Shown: positions 8,502 through 18,107, counted from the first letter of the stretch. The stretch is DNA of 60,629 nt from Corynebacterium mendelii (GCF_017307055.1 NZ_JAFLEQ010000003.1:27056-87684); one strand, 5' to 3'. A program made the numbers and translations. Notes: generated by a model not told the origin, from the sequence alone.

Positions 8502-10120
8502 GCAACAAAGCCGCGAAAATAGGAAATAACCTCGACTCACGTCTGCACGTCGCGGGATTGGTCCGGCCGAACATCAACAAGGTGTTCCCCAGCCACTGGT
8601 CCTTCCTGCTCGGCGAGATCGCGCTCTACAGCTTTGTGGTGCTGCTTCTGACCGGCGTGTACTTGACACTGTTCTTCGACCCGTCGATCACCAAGGTGAT
8701 CTACGACGGCGCTTACGCACCGCTGCGCGGTGTGGAAATGTCGCGCGCATACAAGACAGCCCTCGACCTTTCCTTCGAGGTCCGCGGTGGCCTGTTCATC
8801 AGGCAGATGCACCACTGGGCCGCCCTGCTGTTCGCCTTCTCGATCATCGCCCACATGGTCCGTATCTTCTTCACCGGTGCGTTCCGCCGCCCGCGTGAAG
8901 CCAACTGGATCATCGGCTGCATCCTGCTGCTGCTGAGTGTCGCCGAAGGTTTCTTCGGTTACTCCCTGCCGGACGACCTGCTCTCCGGTGTTGGTCTCCG
9001 CATCATGTCCGCGATCATCCTGTCCCTGCCGATCATCGGCACCTGGATGCACTGGGCCATGTTCGGCGGCGACTTCCCGTCGGACATCATGCTCAACCGT
9101 TTCTACATCGCGCACGTGCTGCTGATCCCGGGCATCATCCTCGCCCTGATCGCCATGCACCTGGCGTTGGTGTGGTTCCAGAAGCACACCCAGTGGCCCG
9201 GTCCCGGACGCACCGAAAACAATGTTGTCGGTATCCGCATTCTGCCGGTGTTCGCCGTCAAGTCCATCGCCTTCGGTGCCCTGACCATGGGCATGCTGGC
9301 CCTGTTTGCCGGTGTCACCCAGATCAACGCCATCTGGAACCTCGGCCCCTACAACCCGGCCCAGGTGTCCGCCGGTTCGCAGCCCGATATGTACATGCTG
9401 TGGACAGACGGTGCCGCCCGTGTCATGCCGGCCTGGGAGCTCTACCTCGGCAACTACACCATCCCGGCCGTGTTCTGGGTCGCCATCATGCTCGGCATCG
9501 TGGTTGTCCTGCTGTTCGCCTACCCCTTCATCGAGAAGAAGATGACCGGCGACGACGAGCACCACAACCTGCTGCAGCGCCCGCGTGACGTTCCGGTCCG
9601 CACCAGCCTCGGTGTCATGGCACTCGCCTTCTACTCGCTGCTCACCCTCTCCGGTGGCAACGACCTGTTTGCGATGCACTTCGACATCTCGCTCAACGCC
9701 ATGACCTGGGTGGGTCGTATCGGGTTGATCATCGTCCCGCCGGCCGCCTACTGGATCACCTACAAGATCTGTCTCGGCCTGCAGCGCAGCGACCGCGACG
9801 TGTTGGAACACGGTGTCGAAACCGGGCATATCATCCAGACCCCGGAGGGTGCTTTCCTCGAAATCCACCAACCGCTCGGCCCGGTGGACGAGCACGGCCA
9901 CCCGATTCCGCTGGAGTACGCCGGCGCCAAGGTTCCGAAGCAGATGAACGAGCTCGGTTTCTCCGGCCACGGTGCCCGCGGTGCCTGGCTGAAATCCGAT
10001 CCGGCGGACATTGTCGAACAGGCCCGCCGCATCGAAGAAGAAAACCACGAGGAAGAGCTTCGGATGCTCCGCGAACTCCAGGAACACAACAAGGCCCTGG
10101 ACGCCGCGAAAGAGCGCTGA
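8498..10120 (+). CDS. qcrB: Cytochrome b subunit of bc1 complex (QcrB)
   Basis: Cytochrome b of the menaquinol:cytochrome c oxidoreductase, 540 residues. The N-terminal cytochrome b6-like half has paired haem-b histidines, one pair in [16 protein letters not shown] and the other in WMHWAMFGG and IAHVLL / AMHLAL. Further helices follow, and then a C-terminal cytoplasmic extension of about 120 residues rich in charged residues ([18 protein letters not shown]), characteristic of actinobacterial QcrB. QcrB is the target of quinol-site inhibitors in mycobacteria. The start ATG overlaps the qcrA stop by four bases, indicating translational coupling. A hairpin terminator follows at 10257-10304. Confidence 0.96.
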   Translation: MSNKAAKIGNNLDSRLHVAGLVRPNINKVFPSHWSFLLGEIALYSFVVLLLTGVYLTLFFDPSITKVIYDGAYAPLRGVEMSRAYKTALDLSFEVRGGLFIRQMHHWAALLFAFSIIAHMVRIFFTGAFRRPREANWIIGCILLLLSVAEGFFGYSLPDDLLSGVGLRIMSAIILSLPIIGTWMHWAMFGGDFPSDIMLNRFYIAHVLLIPGIILALIAMHLALVWFQKHTQWPGPGRTENNVVGIRILPVFAVKSIAFGALTMGMLALFAGVTQINAIWNLGPYNPAQVSAGSQPDMYMLWTDGAARVMPAWELYLGNYTIPAVFWVAIMLGIVVVLLFAYPFIEKKMTGDDEHHNLLQRPRDVPVRTSLGVMALAFYSLLTLSGGNDLFAMHFDISLNAMTWVGRIGLIIVPPAAYWITYKICLGLQRSDRDVLEHGVETGHIIQTPEGAFLEIHQPLGPVDEHGHPIPLEYAGAKVPKQMNELGFSGHGARGAWLKSDPADIVEQARRIEEENHEEELRMLRELQEHNKALDAAKER

Positions 10121-10256
10121 CGGTTCCGGACCAGCCGAAGGCCACCACCGACACGGTCGGCGCGCAGCCACCGTGGGTGGCCCCAGGCCCGGGATGAAGC
10201 CTCGAGGGACCCGACGATCCCTTTAGTTTGGGTCCGAAAAACCAACTGCACGAACA

Positions 10257-10304
10257 CACAAAGCCCCGCACCTCTGCTGATGCAGACGGTAGCGGGGCTT
10301 TGTG
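10257..10304 (+). terminator. Terminator after qcrB
   Basis: CACAAAGCCCCGC pairs with GCGGGGCTTTGTG (13 bp), with a 22-base loop. It follows the end of the ctaE-qcrCAB cluster and closes that transcription unit. Confidence 0.78.
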
Positions 10305-10547
10305 GCGTCCCGGCCACGGTGAGCGGCGGTACCCACGGGGCAGGCGAAGCGGAACATTGATGGCGGGTTCTGAAAAAAACAACCGAGCAGCGGCACCGAG
10401 GCGTCAAGCCGGCGGACATAGGCAAGCGGGCACACCCGGGGGCCAGAAAGCACCGCGGGTACCCGGTACACCGCCGGGGCCTGTCATCTCTGTCAGGCGC
10501 CGTTGACCGGGCCGGGCCAGGGGAGTGGCTCCTGCTCCAAGTCCCCA

Positions 10548-10582
10548 CGGCCCCAGCGCCGCTGACAGCGGCGCTGGGGCCG
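10548..10582. repeat. Perfect GC-rich hairpin
   Basis: CGGCCCCAGCGCCGCT pairs perfectly with AGCGGCGCTGGGGCCG around a GAC loop, a 16-bp stem with no T tract. Probably a transcription stop acting in either direction between convergent genes. Confidence 0.6.
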
Positions 10583-10668
10583 GTGCTGGTCGATGTGCGC
10601 CGGATAAAGGGTGTGCCGCGATTCGGGCCACGGCCGATCCGCAGTGTCTGAAACGACATGCAGCACAA

Positions 10669-10720
10669 GCGCCCCGCAACCGATCCGGAGTGTTGTCTCC
10701 GGGTCGACGTTGCGGGGCGC
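10669..10720 (-). terminator. Terminator of the small membrane-protein gene
   Basis: GCGCCCCGCAAC and GTTGCGGGGCGC form a perfect 12-bp stem with an inner CCGGAG/CTCCGG stem. It sits 44 bases beyond the stop codon of the minus-strand gene at 10764-11057. Confidence 0.7.
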
Positions 10721-10763
10721 GCAAACGTGGGTGGGATAAAACGATGAGGCTCGCGGGCGGGAA

Positions 10764-11057
10764 CTACCTGGCGGGGGTGATGCCCGGAATGGCGAGGGTG
10801 CCTTCTTTGACCATGTCGCCGATGGTGACGATGGCTCCGATTAAGACAATGAATACGCCGGCAAGAATAAGGGGCTTCTCATAGCCGCCGGCACTTCCCT
10901 CATCCTCGTGGGGTGCGGCGTTGTGGGTGTCGGTGTTTTCGGCGGCGACCCGGACCGCGGTGGCAGGGACCTCATCGGCGACGGCGACGGTGGCGGAACC
11001 CCCTATCAGGCTGACCGTGGTGGCAAGAGCGAGCGTGGTGTTACGAATGGTACGCAT
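10764..11057 (-). CDS. Small exported membrane protein, unknown function
   Basis: A 97-residue protein that I do not recognise. It has a signal peptide (basic MRTIRN, hydrophobic 7-21, Ala-rich cleavage region near TVAVADE at 24-29), then a polar stretch of about 30 residues with several Asp/Glu/His, then a membrane helix (about 62-81, LILAGVFIVLIGAIVTIG), then a short tail ending PGITPAR. I start at the ATG at 11057 because the signal peptide begins there; the frame runs further upstream but without sense. TATCCT six bases before the ATG looks like a -10 box, so the message may be leaderless. The gene is convergent to qcrB and has its own terminator. The composition and layout make it a credible real gene. 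Confidence 0.7.
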   Translation of the reverse strand: MRTIRNTTLALATTVSLIGGSATVAVADEVPATAVRVAAENTDTHNAAPHEDEGSAGGYEKPLILAGVFIVLIGAIVTIGDMVKEGTLAIPGITPAR

Positions 11058-11991
11058 GCGGCCAGGATAGACCAATGCAGGACAGGGTGCAGGAGCGTCC
11101 GGGGCCGGGTGGTGGTCTCTGGTGCTTGGTGGCCCTTGGACGACAGTGGTGGTTTCCCGTCCTGTCGCGGGTTCGACTGCGCATGCCGCGTACCGGACCC
11201 GGGGACCCTGGGCACTGTGTGAATCCATGGCGCGGGTGGGGTGCGACCGAAAATAAGGGCTTTGTATCAGGATTCTTATATATAAAGGAATGGCTCTCAG
11301 GCGGGGCGGGGTGCAGCGCTCCGGCGCTGCCGGGTACAACACGGTGTTGGGCACCGACTGGCGCCAATCACTTCAATCACACCCATCACGGCTTTCCACA
11401 GCAGTAACGTGCAGTTTTTGCCGGACAGTGCGCCTGGAGCCGGGTAGTGGGACGCCAAACCGTCCCAATCGACAAGTTGTGTCCAGTATCACACCTGGGT
11501 GTTCGCTGAGTTTTCCCGGTAGTCACCAAGCCGAGATGCGTTCGTTATCGGCGGGCGTCGCTAGGGTGGTGAAGTGGCAGGTGAGCGTGCAGGTTTTGGG
11601 TGCGGGCGGGATCGTTCGGCACGGAGGGGGTGCGGTGTTTCCTGAGAAGGTGACCGCTCGATCGCGGAAAAATAACGGTAAGGTTACAGTCGTGTCCGGG
11701 GCGGTTCGATGGACAACGGCGCCAAGGTTTCGTAACCTGATCGAGACATTGCGAATGGCACAGCGTTTGGTGTGCCTTCAACTATGACGATCGCCGGAAG
11801 TGCTGCCGCTTGAAAAGTGGAAGTCGCACCGGGTCGGCCGGAAACGGCACGGCCGTAATACGGGTGCGGCGGCGAACATCGCGAAAAAGATCCCGTCCGG
11901 AAAAGTTCCGGGCAGCCGGTTCATCGGCAGGGGGTGCGCCGATGTTACAGCACCGCCTTTTTCGGCACAGACGATTTGGAGATTTTCTACC
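11058..11991. other. Long intergenic region upstream of the first NlpC/P60 gene
   Basis: 934 bases. A notably AT-rich patch at 11258-11292 (CTTATATATAAAGG) stands out in a GC-rich setting and probably holds a promoter. The 3' part (about 11800-11990) is rich in short inverted repeats, for example CATCGGC/GCCGATG at 11922-11944, and could be a structured 5' leader. An open frame of 165 codons at 11290-11787 has no plausible ribosome binding site and no recognisable domain, so I do not call it. Confidence 0.5.
11258..11292. promoter_or_regulatory. AT-rich promoter-like patch
   Basis: TTGTAT, TATATA and TATAAA hexamers occur within 30 bases, the most AT-rich segment of this region. It could serve the minus-strand small gene about 200 bases away or a long leader of the NlpC/P60 gene. 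The direction cannot be decided from the sequence. Confidence 0.35.
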
Positions 11992-12612
11992 GTGGGTAAA
12001 CACAGCCGCCGGAGCAACAACGTTGCAAAACGCACCGCTACAGTGTCAGCTCTGTCACTGTCGGCTTCCGCCGCACTGGCTTCCGCCGCACAGGCCGCCG
12101 AAGTCCAGGTTCCCAACACGGACATCCGTTTTGAGGTCCAGGGTCTGGAAAACGTGCCGAACATCGGTGCCGTTCCCGGTATCGCCGAGTGGGTTCCCTC
12201 CCTGGCCGGCCAGGCCTCGGATGCCAACTACTCCGCTTTCGCGGAAATCCCGGTGCGCAACCTTCCGGCCGAGGGGCAGCGCATTGTCGATGTCGCCGCC
12301 ACCAAAATCGGCGCCCCCTACCAGTGGGGTGCCACCGGCCCGAACGCCTTCGACTGCTCGGGGTTGACCAGCTGGGCCTACGCACAGGTCGGCAAGCACA
12401 TTCCCCGCACCTCGTATGCCCAGGCTGCGCAGGGAATCCCGGTTGCCTACCAGGACCTGCAGGCCGGTGACATCATCGCTTTCTACGCCGGTGCCTCCCA
12501 TGTCGGCATCTACACCGGACACGGCACCGTCATCAACGCCGTCGACTACGGCACCCCGCTCAGCGAAACCCCGCTGGCACGCATGCCCTTCCATTCGGCG
12601 GTGCGCTTCTAG
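11992..12612 (+). CDS. Secreted NlpC/P60 cell wall hydrolase (short form)
   Basis: A 206-residue secreted peptidoglycan endopeptidase. The start is the GTG at 11992, after GGAG at 11978-11981; this begins a signal peptide (basic start GKHSRRSNNVAKR, hydrophobic segment, then SAAQAAE). A linker follows, and the NlpC/P60 domain occupies about 97-206 with catalytic Cys in FDCSGLTSW, His in ASHVGIYTG, and a third polar site near INAVDYG. Family members cut the D-Glu-mDAP bond of stem peptides. It lies directly before a second, longer NlpC/P60 gene, the same pair found next to qcrB in C. glutamicum. A hairpin terminator follows at 12639-12696, so the two are probably separate units. Confidence 0.9.
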   Translation: MGKHSRRSNNVAKRTATVSALSLSASAALASAAQAAEVQVPNTDIRFEVQGLENVPNIGAVPGIAEWVPSLAGQASDANYSAFAEIPVRNLPAEGQRIVDVAATKIGAPYQWGATGPNAFDCSGLTSWAYAQVGKHIPRTSYAQAAQGIPVAYQDLQAGDIIAFYAGASHVGIYTGHGTVINAVDYGTPLSETPLARMPFHSAVRF

Positions 12613-13112
12613 TCGGCGCCGTCGTCCACCTGCTTTTCCATCCCCGGAAAAAAAATGCGGCAGTTGTGTCAACAACGCCCCATTTTTCCGGGGATGTCTT
12701 GTGTGGCGGTCACCGGCGCGCGGGCAGGTGTCAGTGGCCGGGACTGTCAGCGGTTGCGTACCACAACGGTTGCACCCCCACCGGGGGCACGTGTGTGGAC
12801 AACGACCCGTGGTGGTCGGTTGTGCAGCGCTTTTTAACCGGGGCTCAGTGTCGATACGGCACCGTAGTGTCATAAAATAACTGGCGTGGACGATTGTTTC
12901 CGTTTTCGTCTTACGGCGGGTGGGGCTGGTTGGGAGCCGGCGCCCCGTCGATCGATTGTGGTGAAGCCACTTACGCCTGCGCCCGGTGCTTGTGGGCCGC
13001 GGCCTGATGCCTGTGCTTTTGTCTCCGGTGCTGCCGGGGAAAAGCTCCGGGATCGGTGTGCGGTTACCGGTGGTGCGGTGGGGTGTAAGTCTTCGAAAGG
13101 ACTGGTGTCCCG
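12613..13112. other. Intergenic region between the two NlpC/P60 genes
   Basis: 500 bases: the terminator of the first gene (12639-12696), then a promoter region around 12860-12885 (CATAAAATAACTGG contains the -10-like TAAAAT) and a GC-rich leader of about 220 bases with several short hairpins, for example CCGGGGAAAAGCTCCGG near 13034-13050. No gene is seen. Confidence 0.5.
12639..12696 (+). terminator. Terminator after the first NlpC/P60 gene
   Basis: CATCCCCGGAAAAA pairs perfectly with TTTTTCCGGGGATG (14 bp); the loop itself contains a GTTG/CAAC mini-stem. Because of the A/T run at the top of the stem, it could act in both directions. Confidence 0.75.
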
Positions 13113-14183
13113 GTGAGACTTCCGGATACACGTGCAGTTGTCGCGCGCACCGTGGTGGCGGTGGCTGTTGTTGGTGCGGTGGGGGTTTATCCGCTCTATG
13201 CCCCGGATTCCCACGGCGGCTGGGTGCCCACCCCGGTGGCCGCGGCCGACGAAATGGATGATCTGATCGCGCAGCTGGAAAAGATTTCCCGTGACGCGGA
13301 AGCGAAAAACGAGGAAGTCATGGGGCTGGAAGAGCAGATCGCCAGCCAGAAAGACGCCATTGAGTCCCTTCAGCGGCAGGCCGCCGCCGCCCGTAAAGCT
13401 GCGATGATTGCCCGCGACCGGGAAGAACACGCCAAGCAGACGGTGGGCAAACTGGCGCAGGCGAAATACCGGCAGTCGGGAACCGATCCGATTACCGAGG
13501 TGATGAGCGCCGACGGCCCGCAGTCGGCGATTGACCGGTCGGCGTATCTGGCCTCGTTGTCGGCCCGCACAAAATCCGCTGTGCAGGATTTGGGTCAGGC
13601 CAGCCGGGAAGCGGCCAAAAAGTCGGATGCCGCTGCCCGCAAGAAAGCGGAAGCCGATTTCGCCGAACGTGCCCTGACACACCGGCGCAACCAGCTGGTC
13701 AAGGAAAACGAACAGCTGGCCAAACAGAAACTGGAAGTGACCGAGCGCATCGACAGTCTCAGTATTGAGCAGCGCATGCGCTGGGCGGCACGGATGAATC
13801 CGCAGGACTATTCCATCGAAGGACTTCAATCCCAGAACGTCGACGGGCTTAAAGCACTGCAGGCCGCGTTCACGAAACTGGGGGCGCCCTATGTCTGGGG
13901 CGCCACCGGCCCCGACGAATTCGACTGCTCCGGGCTGGTGGTCTGGTCCTATTTGCAGACCGGCAAGCGGCTGCCCCGCACCTCCCAGGCGCAGATGCGT
14001 GCCGGAACCCCGGTGGAGAAAAAAGACCTGCAGCCCGGTGATGTGATTGGTTTTTACCCCGGTGCCACCCATGTGGGCCTCTATGCCGGCAACGGCATGG
14101 TCATCCACGCCTCCGACTACGGCATCCCGCTGCAGGTGGTTCCGTTGGGATCCATGCCCTACTACGGAGCGCGCCGCTACTGA
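13113..14183 (+). CDS. Secreted NlpC/P60 hydrolase with coiled-coil domain (RipA/RipC-like)
   Basis: A 356-residue secreted cell wall hydrolase. A signal peptide (about 1-45) is followed by a long charged coiled coil (about 46-220: repeated KNEEVMGLEEQIASQ-type heptads, later REAAKKSDAAARKKAEAD) and a C-terminal NlpC/P60 domain (about 240-356) with FDCSGLVVWSYLQ (catalytic Cys), ATHVGLYAG (His) and VIHASDYG. The layout is that of mycobacterial RipA and RipC; in RipC-type proteins the coiled coil links the enzyme to FtsEX. The GTG at 13113 follows AAAGGA by about 11 bases. pimB' follows after 47 bases. Confidence 0.9.
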   Translation: MRLPDTRAVVARTVVAVAVVGAVGVYPLYAPDSHGGWVPTPVAAADEMDDLIAQLEKISRDAEAKNEEVMGLEEQIASQKDAIESLQRQAAAARKAAMIARDREEHAKQTVGKLAQAKYRQSGTDPITEVMSADGPQSAIDRSAYLASLSARTKSAVQDLGQASREAAKKSDAAARKKAEADFAERALTHRRNQLVKENEQLAKQKLEVTERIDSLSIEQRMRWAARMNPQDYSIEGLQSQNVDGLKALQAAFTKLGAPYVWGATGPDEFDCSGLVVWSYLQTGKRLPRTSQAQMRAGTPVEKKDLQPGDVIGFYPGATHVGLYAGNGMVIHASDYGIPLQVVPLGSMPYYGARRY

Positions 14184-14230
14184 CCCGGTCACCGCTGACC
14201 TGCACCCGGCACCCGGTAGGGTAATCGGCC

Positions 14231-15400
14231 ATGGGCCATGTTCTAGTCGTCACCAACGATTTTCCGCCGGCCGTGGGCGGCATCCAGTCCTATGTACGGG
14301 ATTTCGCCGCCACACTGCCGCCGGAAAAAGTGACGGTGCTGGCGTCCTCACAGACCGGCAGCGCCGCCTGTACCGACTATGACCGCACCCTGGACTACGA
14401 GGTGGTGCGGATCCCGAAGTACCCGATCCTCCCCACCGCCGGGGTGAAGCGGATGATGCGGGATCTGGTCGTCTCCCATGACATATCGACGGTGTGGTTT
14501 GCCGCGGCCGCCCCGTTGGCGCTTCTGGCCCCGGCTGCGACACAGGCCGGTGCCCGCAGCATTGTCGCCTCCACCCACGGGCATGAAACCGGGTGGGCGA
14601 AATCCGTCGCCGGACGGGCTGTCCTGCGGCGCATCGGCGCCCACTGCGATACGGTGACCTACATTTCCGACTACACCAAAAATATTCTCAAGCCCGTGAT
14701 GTCGGCCGGTTCCGGCCCCGACTTCGTGCATCTGCCCTCCGGGGTGGACACCGGGTTTTTCCGCCCCGCCACCGACGACGACATCCGGCGGACAAAAAAA
14801 CGCTTCGGCTTTGCTCCCACCGACCGGCTGGTGGTGTGTGTGTCCCGCCTGGTGCCGCGCAAGGGACAGGACCAGCTGATCCGGGCCGCGAACCTCCTGG
14901 CGGGGAAGTTCCCCGATATGCGGATCGTCATTGTCGGAGAAGGCCCGGATGCCCGGCGGCAGAAAAAGCTGGCGGCCACCTATTTCCCGCCCGCACCGGC
15001 CTGTGTCGGGCAGGCCTTCGGGCCGGTGGTGTTTACCGGCAGGCTGGATCTGCCGCAGATGCGTGATCTTCTGGCTGCCGCTGTCATCGCCGCGGTTCCC
15101 TGCCGTACCAGATGGGGCGGACTCGACGTTGAGGGCCTGGGCATCGTCTACCTGGAAGCCCAGGCCTGTGGGATACCTGTCATCGCCGGGAATTCCGGCG
15201 GAGCACCGGAAACAGTGCTGGAGTCCACCGGTGTGGTCGTTGACGGCCGCAGCACCCGGGCTCTTGCAGCGGCTTTGGACCGGCTGCTGGCCGATCCGGA
15301 GACAGCCCGGGACATGGGTGCCGCGGGCCGGGAGCACGTCGAAACGTCCTGGACCTGGGATGTGATGGGCGCGCGGCTGAAAGAACTCCTGCGAATGTGA
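14231..15400 (+). CDS. pimB': GDP-mannose-dependent PIM mannosyltransferase PimB'
   Basis: A GT4/GT-B retaining glycosyltransferase, 389 residues, that transfers mannose from GDP-mannose to phosphatidylinositol monomannoside, the second mannosylation step of PIM/lipomannan synthesis on the inner membrane face. N-terminal motif VTNDFPPAVGGIQSYV (acceptor domain), LPSGVDTGFF at the domain junction, VSRLVPRKGQD, the nucleotide-sugar-binding GEGP, and the EX7E-type region LEAQACGIPVIAGNSGGAPE. Length and motifs match the crystallised C. glutamicum PimB' as I remember it. It fits this envelope-glycan neighbourhood (plsC, GT87 and mptA nearby). Confidence 0.92.
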   Translation: MGHVLVVTNDFPPAVGGIQSYVRDFAATLPPEKVTVLASSQTGSAACTDYDRTLDYEVVRIPKYPILPTAGVKRMMRDLVVSHDISTVWFAAAAPLALLAPAATQAGARSIVASTHGHETGWAKSVAGRAVLRRIGAHCDTVTYISDYTKNILKPVMSAGSGPDFVHLPSGVDTGFFRPATDDDIRRTKKRFGFAPTDRLVVCVSRLVPRKGQDQLIRAANLLAGKFPDMRIVIVGEGPDARRQKKLAATYFPPAPACVGQAFGPVVFTGRLDLPQMRDLLAAAVIAAVPCRTRWGGLDVEGLGIVYLEAQACGIPVIAGNSGGAPETVLESTGVVVDGRSTRALAAALDRLLADPETARDMGAAGREHVETSWTWDVMGARLKELLRM

Positions 15401-15631
15401 AAAGCCCGCCGTTTTTCAACCCCGTGACTGTTGGCCCCACAGAAAACCCGGCGGTGATCTGGTCCGGGGCCGGATCACGGTGATTGTCGGTTGGGTCGGC
15501 CGCCGGAGGTGCCGGTATAGTCGGGGGGACGTTTTTTGTTTTCCCCAAATTGTTCTGTCCCTCCGCCTGCCCACGGCAACCGGTGGCCGGGCACGACGAC
15601 AGTTTCTTTTTTGCTTCTTGAAGGGGCAGCG

Positions 15632-16618
15632 GTGACAGATTCAGCCAGTCCACACAGCGGTACCGGCCGGGTGGCGGTCGGTTTCGATATCGGCGGAACC
15701 AACCTGCGGGGTTCGGTTGTCGACATCGACGGCACGGTCATCGACACCGAAAACCTTCCCACCCCGTCTTCGCTGACAGCCATGGACCGGGCGATCGCCC
15801 GGATCGTCGACAAGCTGGCCAGCCGCAACAACATCGGGGCCGTCGGTTTGGCGGTTGCCGGTTTCCTGGATCCCTCCTGCAACCGGGTCCGTTTCGCGCC
15901 GCACCTGCCGTGGCGCAATGTCGAAGTGAAAACCCGGCTGGAAGATTTGCTCGGCCTGCCGGTGCGCCTGGAACACGACGCGAATGCCGCGGCCTGGGGG
16001 GAATACCGTTTCGGCGCGGCCCAGGGAGCGAAAATCTGGACCCTGTTCGCCATCGGCACCGGGATCGGTGGGGCGTTGATGATCAACGGAACCATCTACC
16101 GCGGTTCATTTGGCACCGCACCCGAATTCGGCCATGTGACCGTTGTTCCCGAGGGGCGTCCCTGCCCCTGCGGCAAGCGCGGCTGCCTGGAACGCTACTG
16201 CTCGGGCACGGCATTGGCGACCACCGCCAAAGAGATCATTGCCTCCGGTGAATTCCCTGTCGGGGATTCCTGTCTGGCCACCAGGCATGCCGCCGATTCG
16301 GACACGATCACCGGACGGCTGGTCATGCAGTGCGCCCGCCGCGGCGACCCGGTGGCCCTGGCGGTCTTTGACTCTTTCGCCGGATGGCTGGGCAGTGGAT
16401 TGAGCCTGGTCGGCGACGTGCTCGATCCGGAGCTGATCGTCATTGGCGGGGGAGTGGCCGCTGCCAGTGACCTCTACTACGACCGGGCGGTGGACGCCTA
16501 TGCGGCGCAACTGACCGGCTCCGGGCACCGCCCGCTGGCCCGTATCGAAACCACCCGCCTGGGCGGGGACGCCGGAATGATCGGGGTAGCCGATCTGGCC
16601 CGTGGCCTGATGGCTTGA
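15632..16618 (+). CDS. glk: Glucokinase, ROK family
   Basis: A 328-residue sugar kinase of the ROK family. Phosphate-binding motif FDIGGTNLRGSVVD near the N-terminus, catalytic Asp in LEHDANAAAWGEY, glycine-rich IGTGIGGALM, and the ROK zinc site CPCGKRGCLE. It phosphorylates glucose with ATP. The start is the GTG at 15632, five bases after AAGGGG; the frame is open 32 codons upstream without conserved sequence. Position between pimB' and plsC agrees with the C. glutamicum glk locus. Other ROK substrates cannot be excluded by sequence alone. Confidence 0.88.
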   Translation: MTDSASPHSGTGRVAVGFDIGGTNLRGSVVDIDGTVIDTENLPTPSSLTAMDRAIARIVDKLASRNNIGAVGLAVAGFLDPSCNRVRFAPHLPWRNVEVKTRLEDLLGLPVRLEHDANAAAWGEYRFGAAQGAKIWTLFAIGTGIGGALMINGTIYRGSFGTAPEFGHVTVVPEGRPCPCGKRGCLERYCSGTALATTAKEIIASGEFPVGDSCLATRHAADSDTITGRLVMQCARRGDPVALAVFDSFAGWLGSGLSLVGDVLDPELIVIGGGVAAASDLYYDRAVDAYAAQLTGSGHRPLARIETTRLGGDAGMIGVADLARGLMA

Positions 16619-16789
16619 GCAATGCCGTCTGTGTACAAACCGTAACCTGAAAACGGGGCAAACCATCACCTGCCGGCCGCGGTGGTGCGTAAACTGGGGG
16701 CCTGAAACCTGCGCACCGCCGGAGATCGCATCAGCGTGGTGCACTGTTTTGCTAGACGATATAACCCACCGACCGCCGGGAGCCGACAC

Positions 16790-17539
16790 ATGCACAGAAA
16801 AACCTGGTACTGGCTGTTCAAAAATGTTTTGATCGGCCCGTTCCTGCGGATTTGGAACCGGCCGAAAACCGCAGGCCTGGACAATGTTCCCGCCACCGGC
16901 GGGGCTATCGCGGTCAGCAACCATTTGTCGGTGTTCGATTCCTTCTACCTCCCGCTGCTGGTCACCCGCCGCATCACCTTTCTGGCGAAAAAAGAGTATT
17001 TCACCAGCCCCGGTCTGATCGGCCGTTTCCAGGCCTGGTTTTTCACCGTCCTCGGGCAGGTGCCGGTTGACCGCAACGACCCCGATGCCGCGCAGCTGGC
17101 CATTGAAGCAGCCACCCGGCTGGTCAACGACGGTGAAATCGTGGCCATCTACCCGGAAGGCACCCGCAGTCCCGACGGGCGGCTGTACAAAGGCAAAACC
17201 GGTGCTGCCCGTGTGGCTATCGCCACCGGCGCGCCGCTGGTGCCGGTGGCGATGTTCGGCACCCGGAAAGCCAATCCGGTGGGCAGTTGGATTCTGCGCC
17301 CGGTCACAGTCGGCATGACCATCGGTGAACCCATCGATCCGGTGCAGTTCCTTCACGGGGAGGGGCTGCCGGTTGATCCGGACAGCTATGAATCAGCCCG
17401 GGCGCTCACCGATGAATGCTCCCGTCGGCTGGCGGCGATCTCCGGGCAGGAATTCGTCGACGCCTATGCCGCGGATGTGAAAAAGTCCCTGGCCGCGGGC
17501 AACGGCTACCCGCCGGGAACCGAACCCCGCCACAGCTGA
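16790..17539 (+). CDS. plsC: 1-acyl-glycerol-3-phosphate acyltransferase (PlsC family)
   Basis: A 249-residue membrane-associated acyltransferase. The family motifs are clear: NHLSVFDS (NHX4D, catalytic), VPVDRND, and YPEGTRSPDG for glycerophosphate binding. I use the ATG at 16790, preceded by GGGAG at 7 bases; upstream in-frame codons have no such signal. GATATAAC about 30 bases earlier resembles a -10 region. The enzyme would make phosphatidic acid for phospholipids; next to PIM genes it may instead serve glycolipid acylation, but this is inference. A terminator follows at 17584-17630. Confidence 0.88.
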   Translation: MHRKTWYWLFKNVLIGPFLRIWNRPKTAGLDNVPATGGAIAVSNHLSVFDSFYLPLLVTRRITFLAKKEYFTSPGLIGRFQAWFFTVLGQVPVDRNDPDAAQLAIEAATRLVNDGEIVAIYPEGTRSPDGRLYKGKTGAARVAIATGAPLVPVAMFGTRKANPVGSWILRPVTVGMTIGEPIDPVQFLHGEGLPVDPDSYESARALTDECSRRLAAISGQEFVDAYAADVKKSLAAGNGYPPGTEPRHS

Positions 17540-17583
17540 GCCGTCTGTGCCGCCGCGGTACGGACAAACCGCACCTTGATTTC

Positions 17584-17630
17584 GCCCGCCATCCCGGGAG
17601 ACAACCGTCACCGGGGCTGTGGCGGGCTTT
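17584..17630 (+). terminator. Terminator after plsC
   Basis: GCCCGCCA pairs with TGGCGGGC, with an inner CCCGG/CCGGG pairing, then TTTGTC. It is 42 bases beyond the plsC stop. Confidence 0.7.
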
Positions 17631-18107
17631 GTCATCGCCTGCCGCATTGTCTTCACGCCCGGTGATGCGCATACCGCACCGGCGCCGGATATCCCGTGGA
17701 CAGGGAAAAGGCAGGCAGGGGGTTGTTCCCTGCGGCGGGAAATACAGGCCGCACAAATATTAAAAGGTATGACTCAATTGGGTGGTGGTGGGTGATGCTC
17801 CGGTCGTGCCCCGGCGGCTGTTGCAGGGGGTGCTGCGGGGACTTTCCGGCGGATTCAGGGTGCTCGCCGCAGAGTGCGTTACACAATGAAAAACACATGA
17901 ATACCGCTCCGGCAGTCTGTGTAGAGGCTCTGGTACACCTGTATGGGGCAGCGGGCAATCAGTGAAAGACCTACATGGCCGCAAATTTATTTTGAGGCGA
18001 CTATTCCTAATGGCGTTCGGGGGTACATAGACACACCCCCGGGGGTGGGTAATGTCTGTTCCCACGGGCGTGAACCGTGTGTCGCCCCCACCCCGGAGGG
18101 TGAAAGT

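Larger units (their letters stand above)
10121..10763. other. Intergenic region between convergent qcrB and the small membrane-protein gene
   Basis: 643 bases without a supported gene. It contains three hairpins: the qcrB terminator (10257-10304), a perfect GC stem at 10548-10582, and the terminator of the minus-strand small gene (10669-10720). Open frames here (for example 10525-10884) run through these hairpins and look non-coding. Confidence 0.6.

Noticed and set aside
8537..10171. 544-codon open frame antisense to qcrB
   Set aside because: Shadow of a high-GC gene; the translation is rich in His, Gln, Gly and Asp with no hydrophobic core, while the opposite strand is clearly cytochrome b.
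11290..11787. Open frame of 165 codons on the plus strand
   Set aside because: AAAGGA is only one base from the ATG, composition is irregular, no domain or signal is recognisable, and it overlaps the likely promoter region of the NlpC/P60 gene.
11800..11991. c-di-AMP (ydaO-yuaA) riboswitch before the NlpC/P60 gene
   Set aside because: The conserved blocks that I know for this riboswitch were not found; only generic hairpins are present, so I did not annotate it.
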